Below, one piece after another: positions 1 to 8,853 of a stretch of DNA of 64,000 nucleotides (position 1 is the first letter of the stretch; each line of letters starts with the position of its first letter). The notes below the pieces were generated by a model that did no database searches, was not told the origin of the DNA, and saw only the letters and a list, made by a program, of their open reading frames with translations. The position numbers and the translations under genes were made by a program. This DNA is from MFD09286-c1 sp963701015 (GTDB lineage Bacteria > Bacteroidota > Bacteroidia > Bacteroidales > DTGW01), in NCBI GenBank assembly GCA_963701015.1, contig OY969556.1, positions 1,860,001 to 1,924,000 on the forward strand. Direction: 5' to 3'.

Positions 1-506
1 ATATTGGAAATGGTGGTTGAAATTTTCCCGTCTTTAAAAAGCATGCGCGGGAAACGTTTCATATCAGTTTTAACCCAATCAGGGGTATAATTGGACTCAC
101 CATTTTTCCAACTGCCAAACCATAGAATAACAAGTTTCAGGTTATTATCATATGCACTTTTTATGTGACTATCGATAAGTGAGTAATCAAAAGTACCTTC
201 TTCCGGTTCAAATTGCTGCCAAGTTATTGGTAAATAAACCGTATTCACATTCAGCGATCGAATGCGTGCCCAAATATCTTTCATATAATTAATGTTCGAG
301 GCAGAAGAATTTAATAGTTCACCTCCAATAATTAGAAATGGTTCATTGTTTACATACAATTGTTTAAGTCCATTCGTTTCTTTAATTATTGGTAAAGTTA
401 AATTGGTAGCTAAACCGTCTGAATTTGAAGAATGATTAGCATTGTTACATGCTATTAATAAAGCCAATAATAGTGTAAAAACTATAGGGTTTTGAATTCT
501 TTTCAT
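1..506 (-). CDS. GH35-like (DUF5597-type) beta-galactosidase lipoprotein, N-terminal part
   Basis: The gene reads on the minus strand from an ATG at 506 and runs off the left edge, so only about 168 residues are visible. A lipoprotein signal is clear: hydrophobic residues 8-19 end in the lipobox L-I-A-C with Cys20. The mature part carries GGELLNSS, then LPITWQQFEPEEGTFDYS and LWFGSWKNG, the pattern of the N-terminal TIM barrel of GH35 enzymes that carry a C-terminal DUF5597 domain. Such enzymes remove terminal beta-galactosyl or related residues from glycans, here probably at the cell surface or in the periplasm. The catalytic glutamates lie beyond the window, so activity cannot be judged. 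The family call is from remembered motif resemblance. Confidence 0.8.
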   Translation of the reverse strand, partial: MKRIQNPIVFTLLLALLIACNNANHSSNSDGLATNLTLPIIKETNGLKQLYVNNEPFLIIGGELLNSSASNINYMKDIWARIRSLNVNTVYLPITWQQFEPEEGTFDYSLIDSHIKSAYDNNLKLVILWFGSWKNGESNYTPDWVKTDMKRFPRMLFKDGKISTTISN

Positions 507-644
507 AATAATTAGTTTTATATCCATTCAATGCAAACTTAAAGTAAGTGAAATTTTATCATTTTGAAAAATCTAACTCTGTTCGGAATATTTTTTATTG
601 TTGCTGATAATGCACCCTAACGTTTGAGGATAACTGCCAGAACG

Positions 645-744
645 GGTTTTACTTGCAATATTTGTCTGGTTACTTAAATATAATAAAAACTTGCTGAAAT
701 TTGAATATTGCTATAACATGCATTGTGTTTAACCGGTGATGGAG
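645..744. repeat. Direct repeat, left copy flanking the HepT/MntA cassette
   Basis: This 100-bp stretch starts GGTTTTACTTGCAATATT and ends TTTAACCGGTGATGGAG. It matches 1468-1567 in the same orientation, with the same length and scattered substitutions. It lies just beyond the 3' end of hepT. A short AACGTTT precedes both copies by about 25-30 bp. It could be a recombination or cassette boundary. Confidence 0.8.
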
Positions 745-752
745 GTAGTGGC

Positions 753-1100
753 TTATTCTATTGAATTTAAAATCTCAATTATTTTGATTTTTAAGTCAGG
801 TAAATCACTTTTAATAATTTCCCAAACTAAGTTTGAATCAACTCCAAAGTATTCATGAACAAAAACATTTCTCATTCCAACTATTTGCGACCATTCTATA
901 CTTGTAAACTTTGCCTTTGTATCTTCAGAGACATGATTGCTAGCTTCACCAATAATCTCAATTTGTTTAATACAAGCAAATCTCATCATGGAGTTTTCCA
1001 TGAATTTTGAAAAATCAGTGTCTATCAAATAGTTTTCTATTTCTTGAATTGCATCAATAATATGTTGTAGTCTAACTTTATCACCTAATCTACCTCGCAT
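753..1100 (-). CDS. hepT: HepT-like HEPN toxin (DUF86)
   Basis: This is a 115-residue all-helical HEPN-family protein. The RX4HXY active-site motif is R77-NVFV-H82-E-Y84, which in characterised HepT toxins forms the RNase site; the motif tyrosine is the residue that the partner MntA adenylylates. Length and motif position fit the family. Its start overlaps the end of the upstream nucleotidyltransferase gene by 11 bp, the usual order in HepT/MntA modules (antitoxin first here). The likely role is an RNA-cleaving toxin held inactive by its partner, perhaps for plasmid or phage defence. Direct repeats at 645 and 1468 flank the pair. Confidence 0.88.
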   Translation of the reverse strand: MRGRLGDKVRLQHIIDAIQEIENYLIDTDFSKFMENSMMRFACIKQIEIIGEASNHVSEDTKAKFTSIEWSQIVGMRNVFVHEYFGVDSNLVWEIIKSDLPDLKIKIIEILNSIE

Positions 1101-1383
1101 ATATCAATTGCTTTTCGCTATCAATTATTGGTTTAATATATTTTGATAGTCCATTTGATGATACCAAATCAACTTTTGAGTTTAGTAATCTTTCCAAGTC
1201 TATCTTCATCTGCATAAATTGCAAACCAATCCTTTGAGAATAATCAAGATCAACTAAAATATCAATATCACTTTGACTGTCAGCATCACCTCTTACATAT
1301 GAACCAAATAGATATGCTTTCAAGACTGGACGAGTCTTGAAATAACCCTGAATTGTCTCAATTTTATTATTACCGATCTTCAT
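1090..1383 (-). CDS. mntA: MntA-like minimal nucleotidyltransferase antitoxin
   Basis: This is a small nucleotidyltransferase (97 residues from the ATG at 1383). The open frame extends to 1410, but the ATG at 1383 gives the usual N-terminus MKIGNNKIE. The defining GSX10DXD motif is present as GSYVRGDADSQSDID, with a further Asp shortly after (VDLD), so the catalytic metal site looks intact. In studied pairs MntA transfers AMP to the HepT tyrosine and neutralises it. The gene overlaps hepT by 11 bp and the two are surely co-transcribed. Confidence 0.88.
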   Translation of the reverse strand: MKIGNNKIETIQGYFKTRPVLKAYLFGSYVRGDADSQSDIDILVDLDYSQRIGLQFMQMKIDLERLLNSKVDLVSSNGLSKYIKPIIDSEKQLIYAR

Positions 1384-1467
1384 ATCGCAAATATAGGAAT
1401 TTTTAGACAAAATGCTTAAAGTGGTTTTGTCATTACAACCAACGTTTCTCGGCTACACCTAAGTACT

Positions 1468-1567
1468 GGTTTTACTTGCAATATTTGTCTGGTTACACAA
1501 ATATTACAAAAACTTACAGAACTTTGAATATAGCTATAACACGCATTTTGTTTAACCGGTGATGGAG
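1468..1567. repeat. Direct repeat, right copy flanking the HepT/MntA cassette
   Basis: This is the partner of 645-744: same orientation, same 100-bp length, same start (GGTTTTACTTGCAATATT) and end (AACCGGTGATGGAG). It lies upstream of mntA, between it and the next lipoprotein gene, so the two copies bracket the toxin-antitoxin pair exactly. Confidence 0.8.
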
Positions 1568-1654
1568 ATTATATAGTTGGATTTGATAAAAAACATGAAA
1601 TATTTTTATATTCATTTAAAATAGAATCATATGGCAATATTGCATTTTGGCTAT

Positions 1655-2116
1655 TTATTTCTGTTGATTTTGAAACTTATTAAAGTATAAATTATATGAC
1701 CCTTTTGAATATATGATTAAACTGTTAGCATTAATTTTATATTTATAGGCACTATCTAAATTATCCCATAGATATGTTTCCCATTCTTCGTATTTACAAT
1801 ATTTTAAAGTCATACTAAGTCCATGAAATTTAATAGAATCGGTGCCTGAAAATGTAGGAAATGGGCCACTCCCTCCGTTGCAAAGACCTTTTAAATCAAC
1901 AGTTTTTAATGAATCATTAAATACTATGTTTTCAAAACCCCATGTCTGTTGAACTTCAGCAGGATAATCAGTCATTACATTTGTTTTCGTATCCTGAATG
2001 GATGACAATAACCACTTGTTGGCCAATAGTGTGGTTTGATTGTTAACTGAGCTATCTTTTTTACAACCATATCCAAATAGGATAATGATGCAATTTAAAA
2101 TAAAAATATTTTTCAT
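1655..2116 (-). CDS. Small lipoprotein, possibly META/HslJ-like
   Basis: A 153-residue protein with an N-terminal hydrophobic segment ending FGYGC-KKD, a plausible though imperfect lipobox at Cys18. The mature part has KWLLSSIQ near its start and LKGLCNGGSGPF in the middle, which loosely recalls META-domain proteins (W-x-L strand and a CN/GG turn). I cannot name it firmly. It stands alone between the HepT/MntA cassette and the next minus-strand gene. The real part is the secreted, cysteine-anchored architecture; the META assignment is inference. Confidence 0.6.
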   Translation of the reverse strand: MKNIFILNCIIILFGYGCKKDSSVNNQTTLLANKWLLSSIQDTKTNVMTDYPAEVQQTWGFENIVFNDSLKTVDLKGLCNGGSGPFPTFSGTDSIKFHGLSMTLKYCKYEEWETYLWDNLDSAYKYKINANSLIIYSKGSYNLYFNKFQNQQK

Positions 2117-2253
2117 TTTTTATAATTCAGTATTTAATCAATAGCATACCAAAATTGTTATATATAATTACGCAGACTTTAGAAAAGTGTTCTATATTAA
2201 ACGTAACTTTTAATTAACCCTAATAACCAAATGTATTAACCGCAATATTGGAA

Positions 2254-2283
2254 TAAAAAAGCGTAGCAACAAAAACTACGCTT
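2254..2283 (-). terminator. Rho-independent terminator after the 2340-2957 gene
   Basis: The inverted repeat AAGCGTAG / CTACGCTT (2259-2266 and 2276-2283) has a 9-nt loop and is followed on the minus strand by a run of T residues. It sits about 57 bp past the stop codon of the minus-strand gene ending at 2340. Confidence 0.8.
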
Positions 2284-2339
2284 AACCTTTTATATCTATT
2301 TCCTATCAACTAATTGTTCCTGACAAGATAATAATTAAT

Positions 2340-2957
2340 TTATACTACCATTAGAATTAAAGGGGCTTCCCAATCGGTTGCGGTGCCTGAAATAATTGCT
2401 TTATGAAAAAAAGCATATTCAGTGCCCCTTTTTAAATTCTTTATTTCGGTATTCGCTTTAGTAGTGGTTGGTGAAGCTACCCTGTTGGTAAAATTTATTA
2501 CATCGCTGGTATATTGCCATTCGTTAGCATTAGCACCACCTTGGGCTGTAAGGTTAACAGTTCCGGACACTTCTGAATTTGCAACTGTAAATTTATGTTT
2601 TTGTGGATGAGCCTGATTTTTAGCGTTCATCCCTGCACTATGCACAATATTTATGCGGTTCTCATCAAGAGTAGCCGGATCGTTCGCCAAATCTTCAACT
2701 TTATTGGCCAGTTTTTTTATGGCCCTTTCAAGCGTATCGCGGGCTACACGAATATCGTCTGTTTTAGTGTCCGAAGTTGGCGCGTTAATAGCAGTACGTA
2801 AACCGGTTACATCATTTTTAACCACTGTTACCTGGGCAACAATATCGGCTAGTGTAAAATGTGAGTTACCAGTCATATCAGTAACAAAATGATCGCCGGC
2901 AATTAAAATTTCAGCATTACTGCATTCTTTCAGGTTTAAGACGATTTGAATTTTCAT
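2340..2957 (-). CDS. Hypothetical protein with a C-terminal fibronectin III-like domain
   Basis: A 205-residue protein without a signal peptide (starts MKIQIVLNLKECSNAE). Residues about 40-110 look helical. Residues about 118-205 resemble an Fn3 sandwich: KFTVANSEVSGTVNLTAQ, a tryptophan in ANEWQYTSD, LKRGTEYAFFHKAI and a second tryptophan near the end. Similar short proteins occur widely in Bacteroidota without known function. It has its own terminator, so it is likely monocistronic. A role in binding is only a guess. Confidence 0.65.
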   Translation of the reverse strand: MKIQIVLNLKECSNAEILIAGDHFVTDMTGNSHFTLADIVAQVTVVKNDVTGLRTAINAPTSDTKTDDIRVARDTLERAIKKLANKVEDLANDPATLDENRINIVHSAGMNAKNQAHPQKHKFTVANSEVSGTVNLTAQGGANANEWQYTSDVINFTNRVASPTTTKANTEIKNLKRGTEYAFFHKAIISGTATDWEAPLILMVV

Positions 2958-3069
2958 GTTAATAATGTTTAATGTTTACGAAGGCATGATAAAAAATAAA
3001 TTTTATTTAACAAAGAAAAAACTTAACATTTTTAACATTATTTTCAATTTCCGACATATGACCTCCCCT

Positions 3070-3384
3070 GTTACATGTTTCATCGCCCCGATGAAATGTC
3101 GGATCGCCCCTGTCATACATTTCACCTTCGAGGTTACATATTTCTTTAACGTTATGAAGTACAGGATTGCCTCCATTACATGTTTCATTGCCCCTGTTAC
3201 ATTATTCATAGAAACTATGAAATACCGGATTGCCCCTGTCACATATTTCACCGAGGAAGTTACATTTTTCATTAACGGTATGAAGTACAGGATTGCCCCC
3301 ATTACATATTTCATTGCCCCGATGAAATGTCGGATTGCCTGTGTGTACTATTTCATTGCAACATTTAAGATGTTCTTTAAGCAG
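3070..3384. repeat. Degenerate 21-bp tandem repeat tract (about 15 units)
   Basis: The tract is built from 21-bp units arranged in 63-bp higher-order units that start ATGAAATRC or ATGAAGTAC and contain GGATTGCCCC and ACATATTTCA. One plus-strand frame (2956-3444) reads through it as heptads such as MKYRIAP, ITYFIAP and VTCFIAP. The minus-strand frame (3314-3003) also reads as heptads (MKHVTGA, IRHFIGA). The last two units are worn. Because a 21-bp period keeps every frame in phase, open frames on both strands are expected, so neither is proven coding. Confidence 0.8.
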
Positions 3385-3526
3385 TTGAAGATAAAATTTT
3401 GCATGTTTTATAAAAGTGTTCGATGGAAAAATTCTGTTTTTTAATTATAGCAAATGCAAAAAACATAATACGACGAAGCAAATGCTTCGCCGAACACTTC
3501 TGGTTATATTCTAAGCTTATCTGAGG

Positions 3527-4660
3527 TCAGTACATTTTTTTAATTATCCTTCCACCACTGGTAATGGCAAAAGCTTCACCAGTTTTTACAAACGACCAGC
3601 CTGCAAGAATAACAAATTCTCTTTGGCCTTTTAATAAGTAATCTATAGCCCAAGTTTTACCACCATTATACGTGACATAAATTTTATAATCATCATGTAG
3701 ATAGCCAGTATCCTTATTCATAAAATACATTCCTTGAATTCTAATATTTTCATTAAAAGAACTAATTTTCTCCCAAGTAAACCCTGCAGTGTTTGTACGA
3801 TAAAATGAATGGCCAAAATTTGGAGTCAGGAAACCTGTTTTATCATCAATAAATTGAAGGTTATAGCTACCATAATTTGAGTCAGAAATAACCAAGCCAA
3901 TTGAATCCCAAGTATGGTAGCCGTTTGTTGTCTTCATTAAATAGAGAGTATTACCATCTCTTAACATAAAATAATTAATATCAGTCGTTGGAGAAGATGC
4001 GACTATAAAGTTGAAATTCCATTTTTTAAACAAAAGGGTATCCCATGTTTCACCTGCATTTTTACTAATAAATAATCCATTATAATTACTATAAAATAAG
4101 TAATTATTGTTTAATGTTAAAAATAATGGTGATATAGAATTTGAATTACTAAAGTTCGCTTTATATATAATCTTCCAATTAATGCCAGCATCTACCGATT
4201 TATATAAGGTACTATCACTGCATACATATAATGTCTTATTATATGAAGCATTAAAATATAAAAATGGTACAGAATCTGCTAAAAGGTTTGATATATTATT
4301 TATCCATGTTTTGCCACCGTTATATGTTGTCATTATACTCTGTGTTAAAGTACTGTCGTTAAACATTACTACATATCCGGTATCTTTACTAACGAAAGAA
4401 ATTGAAAGTAAATGGAGAGATTCGTTTTGCCATATAGTTGACCAACGATTGGTATCAGCGCTTTGAATGATAGTTTGTGATGGTTTATCATTTACTTTTT
4501 TGCAAGCAGAAACAATGCTAATAATAGTTATTGCCATAATGGATAAAAATTTCACCTTAGGATAAATTAACTTTATTTCCTGTCTAATATATTCCTTCAA
4601 TTTTTTATTTAAATGAAAATTAGAATATGCGCAAAGCATCTTTATAAGTATTAGTTTCAT
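3527..4660 (-). CDS. Asp-box (BNR/YCF48-like) beta-propeller lipoprotein, copy 2
   Basis: The protein has six Asp-box-like turns (TYNGGKTW, SVDAGINW, SKNAGETW, TTNGYHTW, TNTAGFTW, TYNGGKTW), which predict a six- or seven-bladed propeller like sialidase-fold or YCF48-type proteins. It is a paralogue of the product at 6274-7305: both open with DRW/NRWSTIW and end with AFA-x-GRIIKKMY. The ATG at 4660 lies 12 nt after the susD stop, the same spacing as in the paralogue, but a lipobox IVSAC lies only near residue 52. A GTG at 4555 (VKFLSIM...) would give a normal lipoprotein signal and may be the true start. Its place after susD suggests a surface ligand-binding role. No enzymatic residues are evident. 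Confidence 0.8.
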   Translation of the reverse strand: MKLILIKMLCAYSNFHLNKKLKEYIRQEIKLIYPKVKFLSIMAITIISIVSACKKVNDKPSQTIIQSADTNRWSTIWQNESLHLLSISFVSKDTGYVVMFNDSTLTQSIMTTYNGGKTWINNISNLLADSVPFLYFNASYNKTLYVCSDSTLYKSVDAGINWKIIYKANFSNSNSISPLFLTLNNNYLFYSNYNGLFISKNAGETWDTLLFKKWNFNFIVASSPTTDINYFMLRDGNTLYLMKTTNGYHTWDSIGLVISDSNYGSYNLQFIDDKTGFLTPNFGHSFYRTNTAGFTWEKISSFNENIRIQGMYFMNKDTGYLHDDYKIYVTYNGGKTWAIDYLLKGQREFVILAGWSFVKTGEAFAITSGGRIIKKMY

Positions 4661-4671
4661 ATTTCAACAAT

Positions 4672-6204
4672 TTAATTCAAATTTGGATTGAGCTTAATGT
4701 CTTCTTCAGGTATAGAGAAAAAATTAGTGGTTTTGTTAATTAATACTTTGTTTAAATTCCCCTGTCCTGGAAATTTTAATGTTGATAATTTATCGAACAT
4801 TTCGAGCCTCATTAAATCGAACCATCTATTATCCGGTTCTCCAGCAAACTCATAAGCCCTTTCCCATACAACTGAGTCTGCAAATTGATCGGCAGTTAAT
4901 CCTGTTTGTAAATCGTATTTAGATGGTGTATTAATATTGAGTTTATATGCCCGCCGGCGAACCATATTTACAGCCTCATAAGCCGATGCATCGAGGTTAC
5001 CAGAACGCGCCATTGCTTCGGCATAAGTGAGTAATGTGCGCGCATAACGCAATAAATAAATTGTTCTACCTTGATATAAGTCTGCAGTATTTGAATTAAA
5101 TGGATTATAAAATTTTTTAAACAAAATAGGGGTATTCATATCAGCCTGCAGAGGCAAACTGATTGTATCATAGTAAACTTCATTACCATAATTGATGGTG
5201 TGATTAACCCTATAAGTCATATTTTTTCTATAACTATCGGGGAAATTATTGTAAAGTTGAATTCCTATATATAAATATTTCCGCCATTCCCCGTAATAAA
5301 CACCTTTACCATTATAAACAAACCAATTTAATTCTGCTGGTAGAAAATAGTCATTTAAATAAAAAGAAAAAACCGATTCATTATTTTTTTCATGATAACC
5401 ATTCCATAAATCATCAAAATCGGGCAGCAATTGATAACCAAGATATTCAGCGCTATCAATTACTTCTTTTGCCATACTAGCTGCTTTACTATAATAAACA
5501 GGTTGTTTTAACGGATAACCTCCCATAGCTAAGTAAACTTCAGCCATTAATGCTTTTGCTGTGCCCCTGTGAGGTGTAACATATTTTATACGGGCACTTT
5601 CATTTGATTCGGGTAACATGGTACTGGCTATTTGTAAATCATTTATTATAAAATTATACAGCTCATTAAATGTTGGCTTTTTTAAAGTATAGTTTACATC
5701 AATATCAGAGACAATAGGAACTTGCCCGAAAAAGTACGATAACCTGAAATAGGAATAGGCCCTGAAAAAATATACTTCACCTAATAGATTTTTAATTAAC
5801 GGGTTACTTTTATCAAGCCTATTGGCTTTTTCTAAAATGTCGTTTGCTGCTATAACAGTAAAATATAAATTTTCCCAAAGTGAAATATTCGTATTTTTAA
5901 ATTCTTTAGAATTGTAAGTAAAATTTTCAGAACTAATAGTATTTGTGTTGTTAAAATAGCTGATTCCATTAATATACACAGCATCATCGGTATTGAAAAA
6001 TGGAATATAAAAAAGATTTCTATAAGGAAAATCAACATACGATCCAAAAAATGAGTTACCAAACCTATAATTTAATCCAGTCACGCCTTTTATTAAATCA
6101 TTGGTATTATAAATATTCAATTCATTCTGGGTATCTTCTTTGAATACCTTTTGGCAGGCAGAAAGGGAAAATAACAACAGAAATAGAAAAGAAACTTGTT
6201 TCAT
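4672..6204 (-). CDS. SusD/RagB-type nutrient-binding lipoprotein, copy 2
   Basis: This 510-residue lipoprotein (lipobox SLSAC, Cys17) is a SusD-family surface protein that captures ligand over the SusC channel. Family marks are the early FKEDTQN segment, helical TPR-like repeats (LLGEVYFFRAYSYFRL, TPHRGTAKALMAEVYLAMGGYPL), the NRWFDLMRLEM segment and the C-terminal FFSIPEEDIKLNPNLN. It is clearly paralogous to the SusD at 7317-8843, sharing most of these motifs. It lies downstream of the first SusD/Asp-box pair, with about 70 bp between. A tandem duplication of the pair explains the arrangement. Confidence 0.93.
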   Translation of the reverse strand: MKQVSFLFLLLFSLSACQKVFKEDTQNELNIYNTNDLIKGVTGLNYRFGNSFFGSYVDFPYRNLFYIPFFNTDDAVYINGISYFNNTNTISSENFTYNSKEFKNTNISLWENLYFTVIAANDILEKANRLDKSNPLIKNLLGEVYFFRAYSYFRLSYFFGQVPIVSDIDVNYTLKKPTFNELYNFIINDLQIASTMLPESNESARIKYVTPHRGTAKALMAEVYLAMGGYPLKQPVYYSKAASMAKEVIDSAEYLGYQLLPDFDDLWNGYHEKNNESVFSFYLNDYFLPAELNWFVYNGKGVYYGEWRKYLYIGIQLYNNFPDSYRKNMTYRVNHTINYGNEVYYDTISLPLQADMNTPILFKKFYNPFNSNTADLYQGRTIYLLRYARTLLTYAEAMARSGNLDASAYEAVNMVRRRAYKLNINTPSKYDLQTGLTADQFADSVVWERAYEFAGEPDNRWFDLMRLEMFDKLSTLKFPGQGNLNKVLINKTTNFFSIPEEDIKLNPNLN

Positions 6205-6273
6205 TGTTTTGTTATTTTAGTCTTTTTAAAGCACCCAAACCATTTCAAATTAAAGATGGAGTATGGGTTTAGG

Positions 6274-7305
6274 TTAGTACATTTTTTTAATTATCCTTCC
6301 CCAATTGGTAAAAGCGAAAGCTTCACCAGTTTTTGTGAACGACCAGCCCGAAATATATACATAGGCTGGAGCCCCTTTTAATGTAAAATCAACGCTCCAT
6401 GTTTTGCCTCCATCTATTGTACAATATATCTTATAATTAGTATAATAGTAACCGGTATCGATATTAATAAAATGGAAATCGTTCCAAAATACATTTGTTG
6501 GCAATTGATAAACTGTTTGCCAATTTTGCCCACCATCAACAGTTTTATATAATACATTAAAATCAGTATTGCCATTAAAACCACCTAATCCATATCCTAT
6601 TGTTTTGGTAATAAATTGGACTTCTGTTAAGTGCTGGTTTAAACATGCTATTGATTCCCATGATTGTCCACCATCAATAGTTTTTTCAATAAAAATACTA
6701 TTTTCTTCAGCATTTTCATCTGCTAAAAAGAAACCAATTTTATCAGATATGAATGAAAAATTATGGATATTTAACCCGCTATAATATAATAACAACACGC
6801 TGTCAGCCCATGATTTTCCACCATTATTACTTAAAAGAAGAGCCTGCCACGCCCGCAATAATATATGCGAACTATCTATTGGATAATAACATTCACCTCC
6901 ATAATAGCTAATACCGAGTATTGTCCAATTAATTCCATTATCAACAGACTTATACAAAGCAGAATCTTTATGTAAGAAAATAATATTATCAACCGATTTT
7001 AATGTATAATTACCATATTCGTAGGAACTGTTCTTGAAGTTACAAATATTTTTTGTCCATGTTTTTCCTCCGTCTTGGGTTGACAAAATGCATTGTCTTA
7101 AAATTGTATCGTTGAATAGTTCAACAAAACCAGTATCCTTGTTTGAAAATGAAATGGCAATAAAATTGGTAATGTCGTTTTTCCAAATAGTTGCCCAACG
7201 GTCTGTATCGACAATGTTTTTGCTTTCAGGCTGAGGCGGTGCCGGTTCTTTTTTACAGGCCTGAAATGATATAAAAAAGCAACTAAGAATTATCAGGTTC
7301 CTCAT
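6274..7305 (-). CDS. Asp-box (BNR/YCF48-like) beta-propeller lipoprotein, copy 1
   Basis: A 343-residue lipoprotein with a short signal (MRNLIILSCFFISFQAC, Cys17) and a Pro-rich linker (KKEPAPPQPES). Six Asp boxes are visible: STQDGGKTW, SVDNGINW, SNNGGKSW, TIDGGQSW, TVDGGQNW and TIDGGKTW. The fold should be a beta-propeller. Asp boxes are structural and do not by themselves prove sialidase activity; the arginine triad of sialidases is not recognisable. The start lies 12 nt after the SusD stop, so it is translated from the same operon. It probably helps bind the ligand imported by the SusCD complex. Confidence 0.85.
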   Translation of the reverse strand: MRNLIILSCFFISFQACKKEPAPPQPESKNIVDTDRWATIWKNDITNFIAISFSNKDTGFVELFNDTILRQCILSTQDGGKTWTKNICNFKNSSYEYGNYTLKSVDNIIFLHKDSALYKSVDNGINWTILGISYYGGECYYPIDSSHILLRAWQALLLSNNGGKSWADSVLLLYYSGLNIHNFSFISDKIGFFLADENAEENSIFIEKTIDGGQSWESIACLNQHLTEVQFITKTIGYGLGGFNGNTDFNVLYKTVDGGQNWQTVYQLPTNVFWNDFHFINIDTGYYYTNYKIYCTIDGGKTWSVDFTLKGAPAYVYISGWSFTKTGEAFAFTNWGRIIKKMY

Positions 7306-7316
7306 ACGTATATAAA

Positions 7317-8843
7317 TTAATTCATATTGTGATTAAGTTTTATATCTACTTCAGGGATTGGGAAAAAATGGGTTTCCGGATTGGTAAGCACTTCCTTTGT
7401 TTGCCCTTGTCCTGGAAATTTTAGATTGGGTAATTGTCCAAGCATTCCAAGTCGCAACAAATCGAACGAACGGATTTCGGGTTCACCGCAAAGTTCCCAT
7501 GCCCGTTCCCATACCACAGTATCCGCAAATTGCTGGGATGTAAGCCCAAGAGGTAAATCGAAATTTGAAGGTGTATTTATATCAACATTATTGGCACGTC
7601 GGCGTACCTGATTTATAGCATCATATGCCGATGCATCAATATTTCCCGAACGTGCTTTTGCCTCGGCAAAGGTCAAAAGAGTATTTGCATAGCGCAAAAG
7701 GTAAATTACACGGCCTTTTAATCCATCTAAATACATATTTGTAAAAGGGGTATTATATTTTTTAAAAATAACAGACAAACTAAGTGCATTTATATTACTG
7801 GGTAAACTGATAGTATCGTAATAGCCATTACCATTTATATCAATTGAACTACTAGTTCGGTATGTAATACTTTTACGATAATTTGATGGAAAATGATTAT
7901 AAAATTTTATACCTGGCTTTATATAAGGTGTATTTTTCCATGTATAAGGCATGTACAAACCTCCATAAGCAATATTAGAATAGTTTTGCTGGTCTTCAAA
8001 ATACAAGGCAAATACAGTTTCATTATTAATTTCCTGTTTTCCATCCCATAAGTTTGAGAAATCAGGCAATAAATTATAACCAAAAAACAAAGCGCTGTCA
8101 ATAACTTCTTTTGCCATTGTTGCTGCCTGTGAATACATATTGGACTGATTTAACGGGTACCCACCCATAGTTAAATATACTTCAGCTAGCAATGCTTTGG
8201 CAGTTCCTCTGTGCGGAGTTACAGATTGGTAACGCGCAAGGTTGTTAGAGGCTGGCAACATATTAATTGCCGTTTGCAAATCGGATGTTATAAAATTGTA
8301 TAATTCACTGAAAGAAGCTTTATTCATTGTGAAATTTACATTCACATTATCTATTAGGGGTACCTGTCCGAAATATCTTACTAACCTAAAATATGTATAT
8401 GCCCTAATAAAATAAACCTCACCCAGCAGATTTCTAATTTCAGGTTTATCCTGATTTATTTTTGCTGATTTGCTTAAAATGTCATTTGCACAAATTACAG
8501 TTTGAAATGATGACGACCATAAGAATTCAAACGCAGGTATTATAAAAGGCCCATTAATATTGAAAATCTCACTTATGTTTATTATATTATTATTTATATC
8601 AGTATTCCAACTAAGATCACTTATAACAGACGCATCATCAGCATTAATAAAAGAAACAGAACTAATCATACTTTCAGAGTCTCCAACTACTGAATTACCA
8701 AACCTGTAATATAAACCTGAAAGGGCATTGCGTAAGTCATCTTGGCTATTAATAACAAGAACATTTTGGGTATCGTCTTTGAAAACCTTATTACAACTGG
8801 TAATATATAATGTAAGTATTAGTAAACATATAATTCTTTTCAT
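7317..8843 (-). CDS. SusD/RagB-type nutrient-binding lipoprotein, copy 1
   Basis: A 508-residue SusD-family lipoprotein with signal MKRIICLLILTLYITSC (Cys17) followed by NKVFKDDTQN. It shares with the second SusD the segments LLGEVYFIRAYTYFRLVRYFGQ, TPHRGTAKALLAEVYLTMGGYPL, a VRRRA helix and C-terminal FFPIPEVDIKLNHNMN. It follows susC by 10 bp, the usual position of the cognate partner. Its job is to bind the substrate outside the outer membrane and act as a lid over the TonB-dependent channel. The ligand cannot be inferred because no glycoside hydrolase or peptidase is in the operon. Confidence 0.94.
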   Translation of the reverse strand: MKRIICLLILTLYITSCNKVFKDDTQNVLVINSQDDLRNALSGLYYRFGNSVVGDSESMISSVSFINADDASVISDLSWNTDINNNIINISEIFNINGPFIIPAFEFLWSSSFQTVICANDILSKSAKINQDKPEIRNLLGEVYFIRAYTYFRLVRYFGQVPLIDNVNVNFTMNKASFSELYNFITSDLQTAINMLPASNNLARYQSVTPHRGTAKALLAEVYLTMGGYPLNQSNMYSQAATMAKEVIDSALFFGYNLLPDFSNLWDGKQEINNETVFALYFEDQQNYSNIAYGGLYMPYTWKNTPYIKPGIKFYNHFPSNYRKSITYRTSSSIDINGNGYYDTISLPSNINALSLSVIFKKYNTPFTNMYLDGLKGRVIYLLRYANTLLTFAEAKARSGNIDASAYDAINQVRRRANNVDINTPSNFDLPLGLTSQQFADTVVWERAWELCGEPEIRSFDLLRLGMLGQLPNLKFPGQGQTKEVLTNPETHFFPIPEVDIKLNHNMN

Positions 8844-8853
8844 ACGCTAAAAA

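Noticed and set aside
645..1567. Integron attC-type sites around HepT/MntA
   Set aside because: Although AACGTTT occurs near both repeats, the expected paired core sites and hairpin are absent and no integrase is visible.
2956..3444. A 162-codon plus-strand frame across the 21-bp repeats as a protein gene
   Set aside because: The repeat period keeps frames open on both strands and no non-repeat domain or start signal supports coding.
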